A stretch of 64,000 nt of DNA, taken from contig CM064657.1 of assembly GCA_032717465.1 (NCBI GenBank), positions 24,534,658-24,598,657 on the forward strand, read 5' to 3'. The stretch comes from Coenobita brevimanus. Taxonomy: Eukaryota; Arthropoda; Malacostraca; Decapoda; Coenobitidae. Each line of letters starts with the position of its first letter. Positions within the stretch are counted from its first letter, which is position 1. Shown in pieces: positions 36,361 through 46,134 of this stretch. The position numbers were made by a program, and so were the translations under genes. The notes beneath the pieces were generated by a model, which saw only the letters and a program-made list of their open reading frames with translations, did not search any database and was not told the DNA's origin.

Positions 36361-37541
36361 TCAATCCCGTTTGGGGTGGTCAGAAACAAATTGCCTCCAA
36401 GTCGCCCTGTCCCCCGCCATTTCACTGCCCTGCTCCCAACTCACACCTCCCTCTCTCATATACCTCTCCACCCCATCCCTCCATCTCATCCTCGGCCTCC
36501 CCCTCCCTCTTCCCCCCTCCACCTCACTCACATACACTCTATTTGTCAATCTTTCACCCTCCATCCTCTCCACATGGCCAAACCACCTCAGTGTGTTCCT
36601 CATAATGCTTCCTCTCACATCCACATCCACACCACAACGCTCCTTTATATCCTCATTCGTCAGCCTGTCTCTCCATGTGACTCCACAGGCTCCTCTTATA
36701 TAACTCATTTCCACTGCTCTCACTCTTGACTTGTGTCCTTCCAACAATGTCCAAGCTTCACTTCCGTATGTTAGAGTTGGTATCACAATACTGTCATGTA
36801 GTAACTTTTTCACTTCCATTCTCACTTCCCTGTTTCTTATCACTGCTTTTAAAGAACCAGCAACCTTTCTTCCCTGCTGTACCCTTTCAAGCACTTCATC
36901 CTCCAAACCTCCATCCTTACCACACTACCCAAGTACTTAAACGTACTCACATTTTCCAATTCCTCACCATCCAACCTCGCTGTACATTCACTGACTTCAC
37001 CTCTCTCAAAGACCATCACTTTACTCTTCCCTACATTCACCTTTAGATTCCGTTTCTTACACACTCTCCCAAACTCATCCACCAAGCCTTGCAGCTCCCC
37101 TTCGTCTTCACTCAACAACACAGTATCATCTGCAAACATCAGTACAGGGAGTTTCCAAACACTATCCTCTCTCACCAGGGCCACTCCAACATCCACTACC
37201 CTACCTTGTACCTCTTTTATTACCCCATCCATGTACAGATTGAACAACCATGGAGACATGACACATCCCTGTTTCAACCCAACTTTCAAAGAGAAAAATT
37301 CACTAAGTTCACCATCCACGCGCACTGCAGCCTTCGCACCATTGTACATACTCTTCACAGCATTCAACAACTTCCCATCTACTCCATATATTCTTAACAC
37401 TTTCCACAGTCCTTGTCTATCCACCCTGTCATATGCTTTCTCCAAATCCATGAAAGCCACATACAACTTCTTTCCCTTCTCTAGAAACTTTTCCACTAAA
37501 GATCTGAGAATGAATATCTGATCTACACAACCTCTTCCCTT
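36361..37541 (-). pseudogene. R7 RT core and C-terminus
   Basis: Continues the protein after the LTR insertion: GRGCVDQIFILRSLVEK, MDLEKAYDRVDRQGLWK, GLKQGCVMSPWLFNLY, VLMFADDTVLLSEDEG (catalytic FADD), then KYLGSV. A 4 bp deletion near 36,920 relative to R4 and R6 shifts the frame. Coding resumes in 36,906-36,361 with ERVQQGRKVAGSLKAV and TYGSEAWTLLEGHKSRVR and ends in a stop next to the tail. Three lesions in about 3.1 kb make R7 inactive but not old. Confidence 0.85.
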
Positions 37542-37777
37542 TGTAACTTGCAATACTTTGGTGATAGAAACTCCGTGTACAAACAGCTAGATAAGGAGTT
37601 TATTACAAGCTCACAGTAAAACAGTCTGCCCAAGTCGGCTGTCTGCTAAGAACTGATGCAATAACGCCGTCTTCAGGCGTGGGAGAGCATGCTGACCTAG
37701 CAAATTTAGTGGGGGCACGTATGCATTGGGGGGGGGGACATATACATCGGGGGTAGACATATTGTGGAGGGGGTACA
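37542..37777 (-). repeat. 3' LTR of the env-bearing element, 236 bp
   Basis: Near-identical to the 5' LTR. Differences: A/G near 37,633, C/T near 37,719, one extra G in the G run, and a missing AT pair near 37,740. AATAAA at 37,604-37,599 is the likely polyadenylation signal. Initiator TCAGTT is at 37,656-37,651. Confidence 0.9.
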
Positions 37778-37787
37778 CTACTCCCCC
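37778..37787 (-). other. polypurine tract
   Basis: The minus strand reads GGGGGAGTAG directly before the 3' LTR, the expected place for plus-strand DNA priming. Confidence 0.7.
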
Positions 37788-38211
37788 GGGTAGCTGAGAT
37801 GGTGTCTCCTGACACCAGGAGGGAAATGGTGGGTGAATATAGTAGTAAGGCAGGACCGGGGAGGTTTGTACAAGGGATCAGTATGATACAGGGGCAGTAG
37901 GGGAGACATGGCCATGTTGAGGGGAGGGAAGTAGAAGGATATATACATATAAGATATACAAGGAATCCAGTAAGGGTCGAAGGTATATATAAACATAATG
38001 GGAATTACACAATACTAGTTCGATACATGATAAACAAGGAGTAGATATGAGAGTTCTATTGTTGTTCTTCCTTCTTTTTTTTTTTTTTTTGTAGGATACA
38101 CTGTCACTCAGTAATGTATGAAAGAAATACCATCATTTTCTAGTAGGCAGAGTGCTGTTCACAGTTTGGTTAATTGTCAGATGGCATTGCTAGTCACTGA
38201 ATGTGAGGTTA
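37788..38211. other. 3' untranslated part of the LTR element
   Basis: Between the env stop and the polypurine tract. Contains a T run (38,076-38,090 on the plus strand). No reading frame of interest. Confidence 0.6.
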
Positions 38212-39926
38212 CTAAGTACGGGGAGTTTCTACGTCGTGTGTAGGGCGTACTATGCCTGTAGCGACTCTGATTTCCTGGAGTCGACGTTCCATTTTTCTGA
38301 CACAACAATGCACTGCACAGATGATGAGTAGAAAACCTATGAAAGCGATAACCACAGGGGGAAACACAACTGTCGGATGAACCCATGAACGGCTGAAGGC
38401 CAGAGAAAATTGATCCATAATGAAATCACTGTCATTGAGGAAGGTGAGCATGCGCAAGTGAGGGGAGGTGATGGTAATGTTGGCAGATGGTAGGGTTGAA
38501 GGCATGACGATTGGTTGAAAGATGTCATAGGAGTGTTTACGAACAGCTTGGTGATAGCGAGTGGCGTAAGTGATGACGGACTCTGATTTGATGGTACAAT
38601 AGTCAGGTGCTTTGTAGAGACCACTAGCGGGGACGGAGCGAACGGAAGAACCAGGACACATGATTGTGACAGAGATGGGAACAGCAAAGAAGAAGTACTG
38701 GACATGGTTGAGGTGAGCATGGTGGACCAGGAGGTCAGGAGCTGGGACAAAAGAACAGGCCGAGTAGATGGAATGGTTGCGAACTAAAGCAGACTCACAG
38801 GGTGTAGCACTGCTAGGGAAGATAGCGAAAAGGTGGGCAGCACAGAGACGAGAGGTCAGAGTAAGGGAGGAAAATTGCTGGAGGTCTGTGGAAGAAAGGA
38901 AGGCAACGGAAAGATGATCATGGGAGAGGAGGAAATATTCTGCAGGAACAGATACCTGTAACAAGGAGTTGTTGAGGCGGAAAGGGAAGGGAATGATGTG
39001 GAAAAGGTTAAAGGTTATGGCAGAACGGAGAGGAATATGGACGACGACGTATGTAGTGAGAAGAGTGGCTTCGAGAACAGGATAATAATATTCAAGGGAG
39101 GAGTAAGGGAGGACTGGGGAGAGACTGAAGGTGGAGTGAGCCCATTCCAGGACAGAACGGAGAGCTGAGACAGGTACTAAGTCGGCAGTGACACGGCCAT
39201 TGATAGCATCGACCAGGATACGAACCAAGGTAGAGACCTGAGACAGGAGAGAGTCAACGGCCAGTTGGAGATTATCCATGTTGAGTTTGAGGTAGAAGAA
39301 CTGAGAGATAACGTTGAGATCTGAAAGGTGGCGTTGTAAGATATCGGTGAAATTGTTTAGAGTGGACGTGACTTCATTGAGTTGGGTTGTGAGCTTCTGT
39401 AACATAGTGTATTAGATTTTAATGACTCGGCGTTGTGATTCTAGGGCTGAAGCTAAATGAGTGAGATCAGATTTGAAGCCAGAAATGTCACGGGCTGTAG
39501 CAATGCCAAACAAGCCACTCAGAATCTCACCGCCGAAGTCGAAGAGACCTCGTTTCACACGAGAACGACCCACGGGTGTTGGAATGGAAAATGTGTCATT
39601 GAGCTCAGTGAATCTGGTACTTATGTATTGCAATTGCCAGGAGAGTGGGAGGAAAAGGTTATAGAGATACTCATTCGGGTTGTGTGTCCCCATGAGGGCC
39701 GTGAGATGGTTCCTGATTCCGTGGAGCTGGTGCGCGTAGGCAGGTAGGGCAATGGCTATGTCGGCCAGGGGCGCAAGATCGTAGCGCAAAGAGGCGATGT
39801 CGTCGATAAGCATTACCTCGCCTCCCGAGCCGACCAAGGCCCCGGGACGTACTCCACCATCGTCCTGACCTGACCCAGACCCCAGGAGGGTCAGCACGGC
39901 CAGCAGGGAGATCGCTAATATCGTAC
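38212..39926 (-). pseudogene. env: envelope-like (baculovirus F / errantivirus Env type) gene with one in-frame stop
   Basis: A single phase from about 39,926 to the stop at 38,212, roughly 570 codons, broken only by TAA at 39,414-39,412. A hydrophobic ILAISLLAVLTLL segment at the start looks like a signal peptide. A short N-terminal subunit ends in a furin-type RVKR site (39,552-39,550 codes the last Arg). A glycine- and phenylalanine-rich GLFDFGGEILSGLFG stretch follows, the usual fusion-peptide position. The large C-terminal subunit has heptad-like QLNEVTSTLNNFTDILQRHL, conserved Cys residues and a transmembrane segment VVIAFIGFLLIICAVHCCV with a short cytoplasmic tail. The family is known to mediate membrane fusion. 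The stop would truncate the product soon after the cleavage site, so this copy should be inactive. Confidence 0.8.
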
Positions 39927-39930
39927 CTAG
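39926..39930 (-). other. candidate splice acceptor for the env mRNA
   Basis: The minus strand reads CCCTGATTTTCTAG then GTACG, a pyrimidine-rich run ending in AG at 39,928-39,927, about 18 bases after the pol stop. The frame that follows is open into the envelope gene without an ATG, so a start codon from a spliced leader exon would be needed, as in known envelope-bearing insect elements. The donor site was not identified. Confidence 0.5.
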
Positions 39931-39945
39931 AAAATCAGGGTAGAG

Positions 39946-42900
39946 TTAATGGGGGAGGTCGTGAAGAGGTTGATGGGCAGAGTGCAGTTTGGACCGATAT
40001 TGATTGATTGATGAATGAGCAGGTGGAGATGGAGAGGAAGGAGACTGAGGGATAGGTGGAGACAAAGTAGACTGAGGGATGGGAGGAGGGGAAGAGGGGG
40101 CAGGAGGTTGTGTAAGTGACTCTTCCAACACGAGGCCACGGGGTGCTCGCTTTAAGTCATCGACGTGGACCCATCTGGTGTCCCTAGTGGACAGGTCCAG
40201 GAGGTGAAATTTGTTGCCTTGTTGAGTGAGGACGCGGTAGGGCCCTGTAAATTTGTCATCCAACTTAGAGGAACGCGTATGGGAATGAGCAAAGACAAGA
40301 TCGTCTACATTGATAGTGATAGGAGAGGCGGACTTATGTTGGCGCTGCAGCATGTCCTCCTGAGAGGAAGCCAAAGTGGATTGGACATACTGGTGGATTG
40401 TCTGGAAGTTGGCCAATTTTAGTTTAACATAATCATCCATGTTGTAGATGGGTTCTGGCTTTGAGGATAAGAGAGAGTATGGGAGGTCCTTGTCAAAACC
40501 AAAAAGGACGAAGAAGGGAGATTCAGCAATGGATGCATTGATGGAACTATTGATGGAGGATGCCACTTGGGGAATCCAGTCATCCCAGGACGAACTATGG
40601 GAGCCTAGATGTCTGAGGCACTCTAAGATTTTTCGGTTGTGGTGTTCTACAAGGCCATTGGAAGCCGGATGGTTAGGCACGACATTGCACTTACTGATAT
40701 GAAAGTGGCGACAGATCTCATCGAGAAGGCTATTGTTGAACTCTGTACCGTTGTCAGTAAGAATGGTATGAGGGGTACTGAACGGGCAAATTATGTGATC
40801 TACAAAGGCACGGGCAACGCTCTTTGCGGTCTTGTCGGAGAGGGGTACGAGGACACAGTAGCGGGAGAAGTGGTCGACCGCTACGAACAAGTACTCAGCG
40901 CCAGATTCTGTGAGAGGTAGTTTTAAGAGATCGATTGAGACAGTTTCCCATGGTCGTGATGGGATTGGGTATTGTAAGAGAGGTGCTGGTAAGCTGGTTG
41001 ATCCTTTGTGGCGGTGGCAGGAGAGGCAAGAGTCACAGTGGGCATTGATATCGCGGCGCATGGTTGGCCAATAGTATTTGAGACGTGCTTGGCGCAAGCA
41101 TCGGTCTTTACCTGGATGAGAAGCTTGAGGAGTATTATGAACAATATGAAGAACCTTTGGTACCAGGGCAGTGGGGACAACAAGTTGGCGTACTTCGCGA
41201 TTGGGCATATCTTTACATGTTAGCAGTGTTTTCCTGTACAAGAGATCATCATCTAGCAGGAACTCATCTAGTGATACTGGCAGAGTAGGTAAGGTCGAGG
41301 CATCGCCAGATTCTAGGAAATAAATGACTTTGGACCACATGGGGTCTTGGCGTTGAAAGTTTCGAACAACTTCTGACGTTAGTGTAGTATTTTCAGTTAC
41401 TTCAGGCTGCAGTGATGTTATAGCTGCTGCTACGTGACGTGAGAGTGCGTCTGCGACTACATTCAACTTGCCTGGTACATATTGAAAAGTGGGATTAAAG
41501 TCCTGGATGATGATAGACCATCTAGCTAGTCTACCTGTTAGGTTGCAATTCTTGAACAAATCACATAGTGGAAGGTGGTCTGTTTGGATATGCACTGGAT
41601 AACCATAGACTATATCTCTGAAATGTTTCAAGGACCAGATTACCGTTAGCGCTTCGAGATCTGTGACACTGTAGTTACGTTCAGCGGTTGTAAGGGTGCG
41701 ACTAGCATACGCTATTACGCGCTTCCTTGATGCTTCATCGAGTTGCATCAAAACGGCACCAAGTCCAGTGCCTGAGGCGTCTGTGCAGAGAAGGAAGGGT
41801 GTGGTATAATCAGGGAATGCTAGAATAGGGGCATTTACAAGAGATGTCTTTAGCTTTTGGAAAGCCTGTGACTGGTCGTGAGTCCAAACAAAGGGCACAT
41901 TCTGCTTGAGTAAGTGGGTCAGAGGAGCGGCGATCTGCGCGTAATTCCTGATAAAGCGACGATAATAGCCACTGAGGCCCAGGAAACTTCGTACAGCGTC
42001 GGTAGTGGTAGGTTCTGGGAAGTTAATGATTGCCTTAGTTTTATCCTCATTAGTATGAATGCCTTGTGCGTCTACGACATGGCCTAGGAAATTGATTTTC
42101 TTTCGCAGGAAGTCACATTTACTGAGATTGATTTTCAGGCCTGCGAGCTGGAGGCGTTCAAAGACTTGCTGGAGTTTGGTAAAATGATCAGGGATGGATT
42201 TACTCACAACAATGATATCATCTAGGTAAGCAAAAAGAGAGTGTCCCATCATACCGCTGAAGACTGAATGGATAAGTCGCATGAACACGGAAGGAGCATT
42301 TCTCAGACCAAATGGGAGTCTCTTAAACTGAAAATGTCCAGAAGGGGTGCTAAAGGCTGTAACTGGGCGAGAGGACTCTTCCATTTCGACCTGCCAGTAC
42401 CCGCTGAGGAGGTCTAAAGATGAAAAGACTACGTTATTGTCACCAAGGGATTCTAGCAAATCAGTGAGGACAGGTAGCGGGAAACGGTCTGGAACGGTGA
42501 CAGAATTGACCTTACGATAGTCGACTACTGGTCTAAGGTTGCCGTCCTTCTTTGGTACTAAGAAAAGTGGGCTATTCCATGGACTGATGGAGGGTTCAAT
42601 AATGTCCTGGTCTAACATGTCCTGTACCATTTGATCTGTTTGCTTTCTCTGGCTGTGAGGCAATCGATACGCTGGTATGTAAATCGGCTGAGTTCCTGGG
42701 AGTAGTTCAGTCGTATGTTTGACAAGGTCTGTTCTACCCATCGGTTCACCGGGTAAGGCAACCACGTTTCTGTATGAGGTCAGAAGGTCGAGGAGTTGAG
42801 GCGTATGTTCTGGGAAATCTGTGCAAGTGAGATGTGAGAGCATATCGGGTGAATGCGTCGGCGCAGATCCCGTAGAGTTAATAGTACATACACCGATTGG

Positions 42901-42948
42901 CGTATCATCAGTCTGAATACAGTAGTAGGAATTGAGGAATCCTGGCAC
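39946..42948 (-). CDS. pol: pol: reverse transcriptase, RNase H and integrase, 1,000 codons open
   Basis: Copies element RNA into DNA and inserts it. RT at residues about 125-290: FLVPKKDGNLRPVVDYRK, FSSLDLLSGYWQ, LPFGLRNAPSVF, catalytic YLDD at 241-244. RNase H at 387-500: LLCTDASGTGLGAVL, ASRTLTTAERNYSVTDLEA, VADALSRH. Integrase: zinc-binding His-His-Cys-Cys at 601-644 (HIVHNTPQASH ... CDSCLSC), catalytic D673 (VSIDLL), D732 (ILTDNGTEF) and E768 (NGLVEHHNRK). GPY/F-like FTGPYRVLTQQGNKFHLLDL near 930. A Pro/Ser-rich tail follows. All catalytic residues are present. The first residues (GTG at 42,948) are not a real start; the protein enters from the upstream frame. Confidence 0.95.
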   Translation of the reverse strand: MPGFLNSYYCIQTDDTPIGVCTINSTGSAPTHSPDMLSHLTCTDFPEHTPQLLDLLTSYRNVVALPGEPMGRTDLVKHTTELLPGTQPIYIPAYRLPHSQRKQTDQMVQDMLDQDIIEPSISPWNSPLFLVPKKDGNLRPVVDYRKVNSVTVPDRFPLPVLTDLLESLGDNNVVFSSLDLLSGYWQVEMEESSRPVTAFSTPSGHFQFKRLPFGLRNAPSVFMRLIHSVFSGMMGHSLFAYLDDIIVVSKSIPDHFTKLQQVFERLQLAGLKINLSKCDFLRKKINFLGHVVDAQGIHTNEDKTKAIINFPEPTTTDAVRSFLGLSGYYRRFIRNYAQIAAPLTHLLKQNVPFVWTHDQSQAFQKLKTSLVNAPILAFPDYTTPFLLCTDASGTGLGAVLMQLDEASRKRVIAYASRTLTTAERNYSVTDLEALTVIWSLKHFRDIVYGYPVHIQTDHLPLCDLFKNCNLTGRLARWSIIIQDFNPTFQYVPGKLNVVADALSRHVAAAITSLQPEVTENTTLTSEVVRNFQRQDPMWSKVIYFLESGDASTLPTLPVSLDEFLLDDDLLYRKTLLTCKDMPNREVRQLVVPTALVPKVLHIVHNTPQASHPGKDRCLRQARLKYYWPTMRRDINAHCDSCLSCHRHKGSTSLPAPLLQYPIPSRPWETVSIDLLKLPLTESGAEYLFVAVDHFSRYCVLVPLSDKTAKSVARAFVDHIICPFSTPHTILTDNGTEFNNSLLDEICRHFHISKCNVVPNHPASNGLVEHHNRKILECLRHLGSHSSSWDDWIPQVASSINSSINASIAESPFFVLFGFDKDLPYSLLSSKPEPIYNMDDYVKLKLANFQTIHQYVQSTLASSQEDMLQRQHKSASPITINVDDLVFAHSHTRSSKLDDKFTGPYRVLTQQGNKFHLLDLSTRDTRWVHVDDLKRAPRGLVLEESLTQPPAPSSPPPIPQSTLSPPIPQSPSSPSPPAHSSINQYRSKLHSAHQPLHDLPH

Positions 42949-43712
42949 ACCTTTACGGCCGCTGGGTATACTAGGAAGTCTCCAATCTTTACACCACTTT
43001 TAAGTTTTAGTGGAGCATTTGTGACATTGAGCAAGTACAGGTAGCATAAACTGTCCTCTAAGACTGTACACCACGCTGACTCATAAGTCAAGCCATCCAC
43101 ACAACACGTCTCAGGTAGGGTTAGTACATCCACTCCTTCTTTCGCACCGGCATCACAAACAGAGACTTTGGTGAACTCATGCGGTAACAAAATTGTGCAC
43201 GTATTCGTTACTGCACGTTTCGTCTCTGCGTGTTGGAGAAGATCATTCAGACTGTGTGAGGTAGGTAAGTGAGACATGTCTGAGTCAGCGATAGTGTTGT
43301 CGGGAGAGGATGTAAGAGCCATGTTCAAGGGCTGAGATGATGTATCAGGAGACACTGAGGAATTTATGGCCTTGCTCGCAGTCAGTAAAGGAATGATCTC
43401 TGTATTCTCAGATGATGATAGTGGTGGTGTGGGCTGAGTTGGACTTTTTTGTAGTGATAGGGACAGAGGTAATTGAAGGACTGATTTGATCGTAAGAACA
43501 GGACGGGGACATTCCATAGTGTAAACCGGGAATCCAGAAATGTCTGTACTACCACAAGCAGGTAATAGTGCAATGGAATGTTGTGCCATCTGCGGGATAC
43601 TGCAAGTCATTAGTGACATGAAATTCAATGGGGATAGGGGGCAAAGCTCTGTGGAGTTTGACTTCAAGGGTGACTCTTCCCTTAACCTTAAACTCTGAAC
43701 CGTGAACACCAC
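42780..43712 (-). CDS. pol segment between protease and RT, out of phase
   Basis: A 310-codon frame in the same phase as gag. The middle is Ser/Thr/Pro-rich. The later part (VSVCDAGAKEGVDVLTLPET, LYLLNVTNAPLKLKSG, VKIGDFLVYPAAVKV) has the strand-rich look of the spacer seen between protease and RT in many Ty3/gypsy elements. Both flanking pol parts are in the other phase. Going along pol, the phase changes +1 and then -1. A pair of indels in this copy is the simplest reason; the exact points lie near 43,600 and 42,930. Confidence 0.6.
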   Translation of the reverse strand: MVFTVQSLRLREESPLKSNSTELCPLSPLNFMSLMTCSIPQMAQHSIALLPACGSTDISGFPVYTMECPRPVLTIKSVLQLPLSLSLQKSPTQPTPPLSSSENTEIIPLLTASKAINSSVSPDTSSQPLNMALTSSPDNTIADSDMSHLPTSHSLNDLLQHAETKRAVTNTCTILLPHEFTKVSVCDAGAKEGVDVLTLPETCCVDGLTYESAWCTVLEDSLCYLYLLNVTNAPLKLKSGVKIGDFLVYPAAVKVCQDSSIPTTVFRLMIRQSVYVLLTLRDLRRRIHPICSHISLAQISQNIRLNSSTF

Positions 43713-44136
43713 ATAGGCGAATGTCTGGTGGTTCTAGGAAACTGACGTGGCTGTGATGGCGATGAATAATTTGTAAGGAATTTTCGGAGATGAGATTTAC
43801 TATAGATCCTGTGTCCAAGAAGAATGACGTTGGTATGTCATGACTGCTTCCGAGAATAACTAAACCCGAGGATGTTATGGGACCTACATGGCGGATGGGG
43901 AGTTGGGTTTCTGGTTCTACGTGATATTGGTCCGATACGGGCGCGGCGCTTCCCCCGACTGTGGGCGGTTGAGGTAACGACATTCCGCAGTGGTGTGAGT
44001 CGTGCTTGATTTGTGGTATTTGCAGTGTGGACGACGTGAGCGGGAAGGCGTACGCTGTCTGGTTTGGGAGTGAGGACGTCTGTATGTACGGTCGCAACTG
44101 GATGCTCGATGTCCAGGATGACCACAGTACCAGCAA
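43549..44136 (-). CDS. retropepsin-like protease frame
   Basis: Aspartic protease domain that would cleave Gag and Gag-Pol. The active-site motif is FFLDTGSIVNLISENSL (about residues 100-116 of this frame). A DIRLCGVHGSEFKVKG flap-side segment and a VTLEVKLHRA strand follow. The expected C-terminal hydrophobic strand is not clear before the stop at 43,549. The next part of pol lies in another phase (see the spacer entry), so this frame overlaps both neighbours. The overlap with gag is 220 bases. Confidence 0.75.
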   Translation of the reverse strand: MLVLWSSWTSSIQLRPYIQTSSLPNQTAYAFPLTSSTLQIPQIKHDSHHCGMSLPQPPTVGGSAAPVSDQYHVEPETQLPIRHVGPITSSGLVILGSSHDIPTSFFLDTGSIVNLISENSLQIIHRHHSHVSFLEPPDIRLCGVHGSEFKVKGRVTLEVKLHRALPPIPIEFHVTNDLQYPADGTTFHCTITCLW

Positions 44137-44927
44137 AGAATCGAAGATTGTCTGTTCCGTCGGGCGCTAGATTGAGCACGACCTGCGGTAGGAGAGCGAT
44201 GTGTGGCAGGTCTGCCGCGTGTGGTGGGACGGGAACGAGATTGGTCTGGGGTATTGGAGATGTGACAGACTGAGGAGGCCAAGGGTTGGGTGGTGCCCTG
44301 ACGCGTGTAGTTCGAACCTGTTCTTTCATGAATGGCTTTAGTGACCTGAATAATTTTATCACCTGGACTGAAACCGATTTCCGAGGCTAGCTCTCGCTGT
44401 TTAGGAGTAAGCCAGTGAAGGAATCTCAGGTAACCAATTAAGTCAGCAAAGTTGGTGAGTGAAAGCATTGGAACGCCATTCTTGTCTTCTAACCATTTCG
44501 TGCCTACCAGTAATTGGAGCATCTCGCTGCTAGTTGCTTTCATGGCAGTGGCAGCTTCGTGGAGCTTGGCATATTGCGCTGGGACGCGCAAGTCCTCATC
44601 TAGTTGGTTTAGGAGATTATTGAATCCCATGAGAGACGCGGTATTTGAATGCTGGCAACAAAGGCTGATGAGTTCCGTACGAAAATCAGCAAAGGTACGA
44701 ATGCTATCGAAATGTCCTGCACGGATCGCGGATCTGATGTCTGATTTACCGTGATGCAAGCGACCGAGGAGGTAAGCTACTTTGAGCGATTCCTCGGTAA
44801 TTTGTCTATTATTTATTTCGGTTTCGACTTCTCTGAGGAAATCATAGACAGACCAAGTTGGATCCTGGCCGGTAAATTTGGGACGATTGGCATCGTCGAG
44901 ATAGATAGACTGTGGAGGGTTGGCCAT
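43917..44927 (-). CDS. gag: gag-like protein of the LTR element, 336 codons
   Basis: Structural protein that packages element RNA into particles in the cytoplasm. Starts MANPPQSIYLDDANRPKF. A helical N-terminal part (LLGRLHHG, NNLLNQLDEDLRVPAQYAKL) is followed by a basic region and a CCHC zinc knuckle C-x2-C-x4-H-x4-C (residues 265-278, CWYCGHPGHRASSC). A second Cys/His cluster CKYHKSSTTHTTAEC lies near residue 310. The C-terminus overlaps the protease frame, which is in the -1 phase relative to gag, as in many gypsy-type elements with frameshift expression. The true N-terminus may lie further upstream. Confidence 0.85.
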   Translation of the reverse strand: MANPPQSIYLDDANRPKFTGQDPTWSVYDFLREVETEINNRQITEESLKVAYLLGRLHHGKSDIRSAIRAGHFDSIRTFADFRTELISLCCQHSNTASLMGFNNLLNQLDEDLRVPAQYAKLHEAATAMKATSSEMLQLLVGTKWLEDKNGVPMLSLTNFADLIGYLRFLHWLTPKQRELASEIGFSPGDKIIQVTKAIHERTGSNYTRQGTTQPLASSVCHISNTPDQSRSRPTTRGRPATHRSPTAGRAQSSARRNRQSSILCWYCGHPGHRASSCDRTYRRPHSQTRQRTPSRSRRPHCKYHKSSTTHTTAECRYLNRPQSGEAPRPYRTNIT

Positions 44928-44986
44928 GGCTGGAAGTGTAGAAGTGGCGGCAGGAGAGGTGTGAGAGAGAGAGAAGGTAGTGGCAG

Positions 44987-45271
44987 TTAAGGGCGAGCAA
45001 GACAGGGTATGAAGGGAGGCAGGAGAGGGAACGACAGGGGAAGGAGTAGAGGAAGAAGAAGGGAGGGTAGAGGCAGGAGTAGAGGAGGAGGTATCTGGAT
45101 AGTAAGTGATTCTGCGGGAAGTGAAACGGGAGTCTCAGGTACAGGGCGGTGGTACTCTTTGCCACTTCGTAAATGAGTGATTGTGTTAGAGTCGGCAGAC
45201 GGGGTATGAGCAGGTGATGTTTCCGGGTCGAGAGGGCTGGTGGTAAGCGGTTGACGTGGAAAGTATGACAT
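44987..45271 (-). pseudogene. probable N-terminal part of gag, out of frame with the rest
   Basis: An ATG at 45,271 opens a frame beginning MSYFPRQPLTTSPLDPETS and containing ITHLRSGKEYHRP. It looks like protein for its first 50 or so codons and then turns into a leucine/proline run. The frame used by gag downstream is open back through the same stretch, reading Ser/Pro/Thr-rich sequence. A one-base shift near 45,090 in this copy would explain both. Alternatively the gag ATG at 44,927 is the real start and this is leader sequence. Confidence 0.5.
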
Positions 45272-46118
45272 TTAATGCGGCAATGGAAGATGAAAGGATG
45301 AAGATGGATACGTAGGTGAAAATGTATAAATAACAATGAGAGAATGGAATACACTAGGTGTGAAAATATGAAGGAAGGTGCGGGGATGAATGGCTTAAAT
45401 AAAATGCGAAGGATGAGATGGATAATAAATAACGTAGGTGAAGATGAAAACGGGGTAATGGAAATGAGATGGAATATTTACAATAACCAATCTGTAGAGA
45501 AAATCGAGGATAATCTCTATAGAAAGGAAAGATATACTATAGTTACACAGTAGAAACGGGAGTGTCGAGAGGTATGACGTGCAGGGTGGCTGGGCGGAGC
45601 TGGGCTGGGGCGGGGCGGGGTGGGGCAGGGCGGGGCTGGGCGGCGGGGCAGAGACAGCTGGGCGGAGAGGAGAAGAGACGCCGCGATGAATCACCGTCAG
45701 GGAGTGGCGGTCTTAGGAAGCTCCGTAATGCAGACCAGATGCGGGCGACGGCGGAGGCCGGTGGTGGGTGGTGAGGCAGATGTCGGCGCAAGGCAGGTGT
45801 AGAGCTGGTGAATTGCAAATGCAGAGAATGGTGGTGGGCAGACAGCGGGCAGACAGTGATAAGTGGCACCGTGGGGGCAGGAGCTATGATGAGTCCGGAA
45901 CAGGTGCTGGGAACAGGTGCAACAGGTGCGTAGGTCGGCGACGGTGACACGTGCGGTTGTTTGAGAGGTGAACACTGGCGAGAAAAATGGTACACTCGAA
46001 AAGCACAGCCAAGGTATAGAGGCACGGAGGAAGGGCGAGGCTGGCAGATGCGAGACGTCGTGTATCTTGTTGTATCACTAAAAATCCAAGGAGGCGGTCA
46101 GAATGTGATTGTTCGAAA
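45272..46118. other. long leader of the LTR element with GC-box-like cluster
   Basis: About 850 bases between the PBS and the first gag-like ATG. At 45,594-45,657 the plus strand has repeated GGGGCGGGGC-type motifs, which read as CCCCGCCCC GC boxes on the element strand and could also fold as G-quadruplexes. Frames here on both strands follow base composition and match no family. A spliced leader exon for env would lie in or near this region. Confidence 0.5.
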
Positions 46119-46132
46119 CACCGCTGCTACCA
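46119..46132 (-). other. primer-binding site, tRNA-Leu type
   Basis: Two bases inside the 5' LTR, the minus strand reads TGGTAGCAGCGGTG. It is complementary to a tRNA 3' end ...CACCGCTGCTACCA; from general knowledge this is one base from many animal tRNA-Leu 3' ends. The tRNA assignment is inference. Confidence 0.65.
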
Positions 46133-46134
46133 AA

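Noticed and set aside
45344..46118. Extra accessory gene in the LTR element leader
   Set aside because: Open frames on both strands reflect GC-rich composition; none has a domain or a consistent start.
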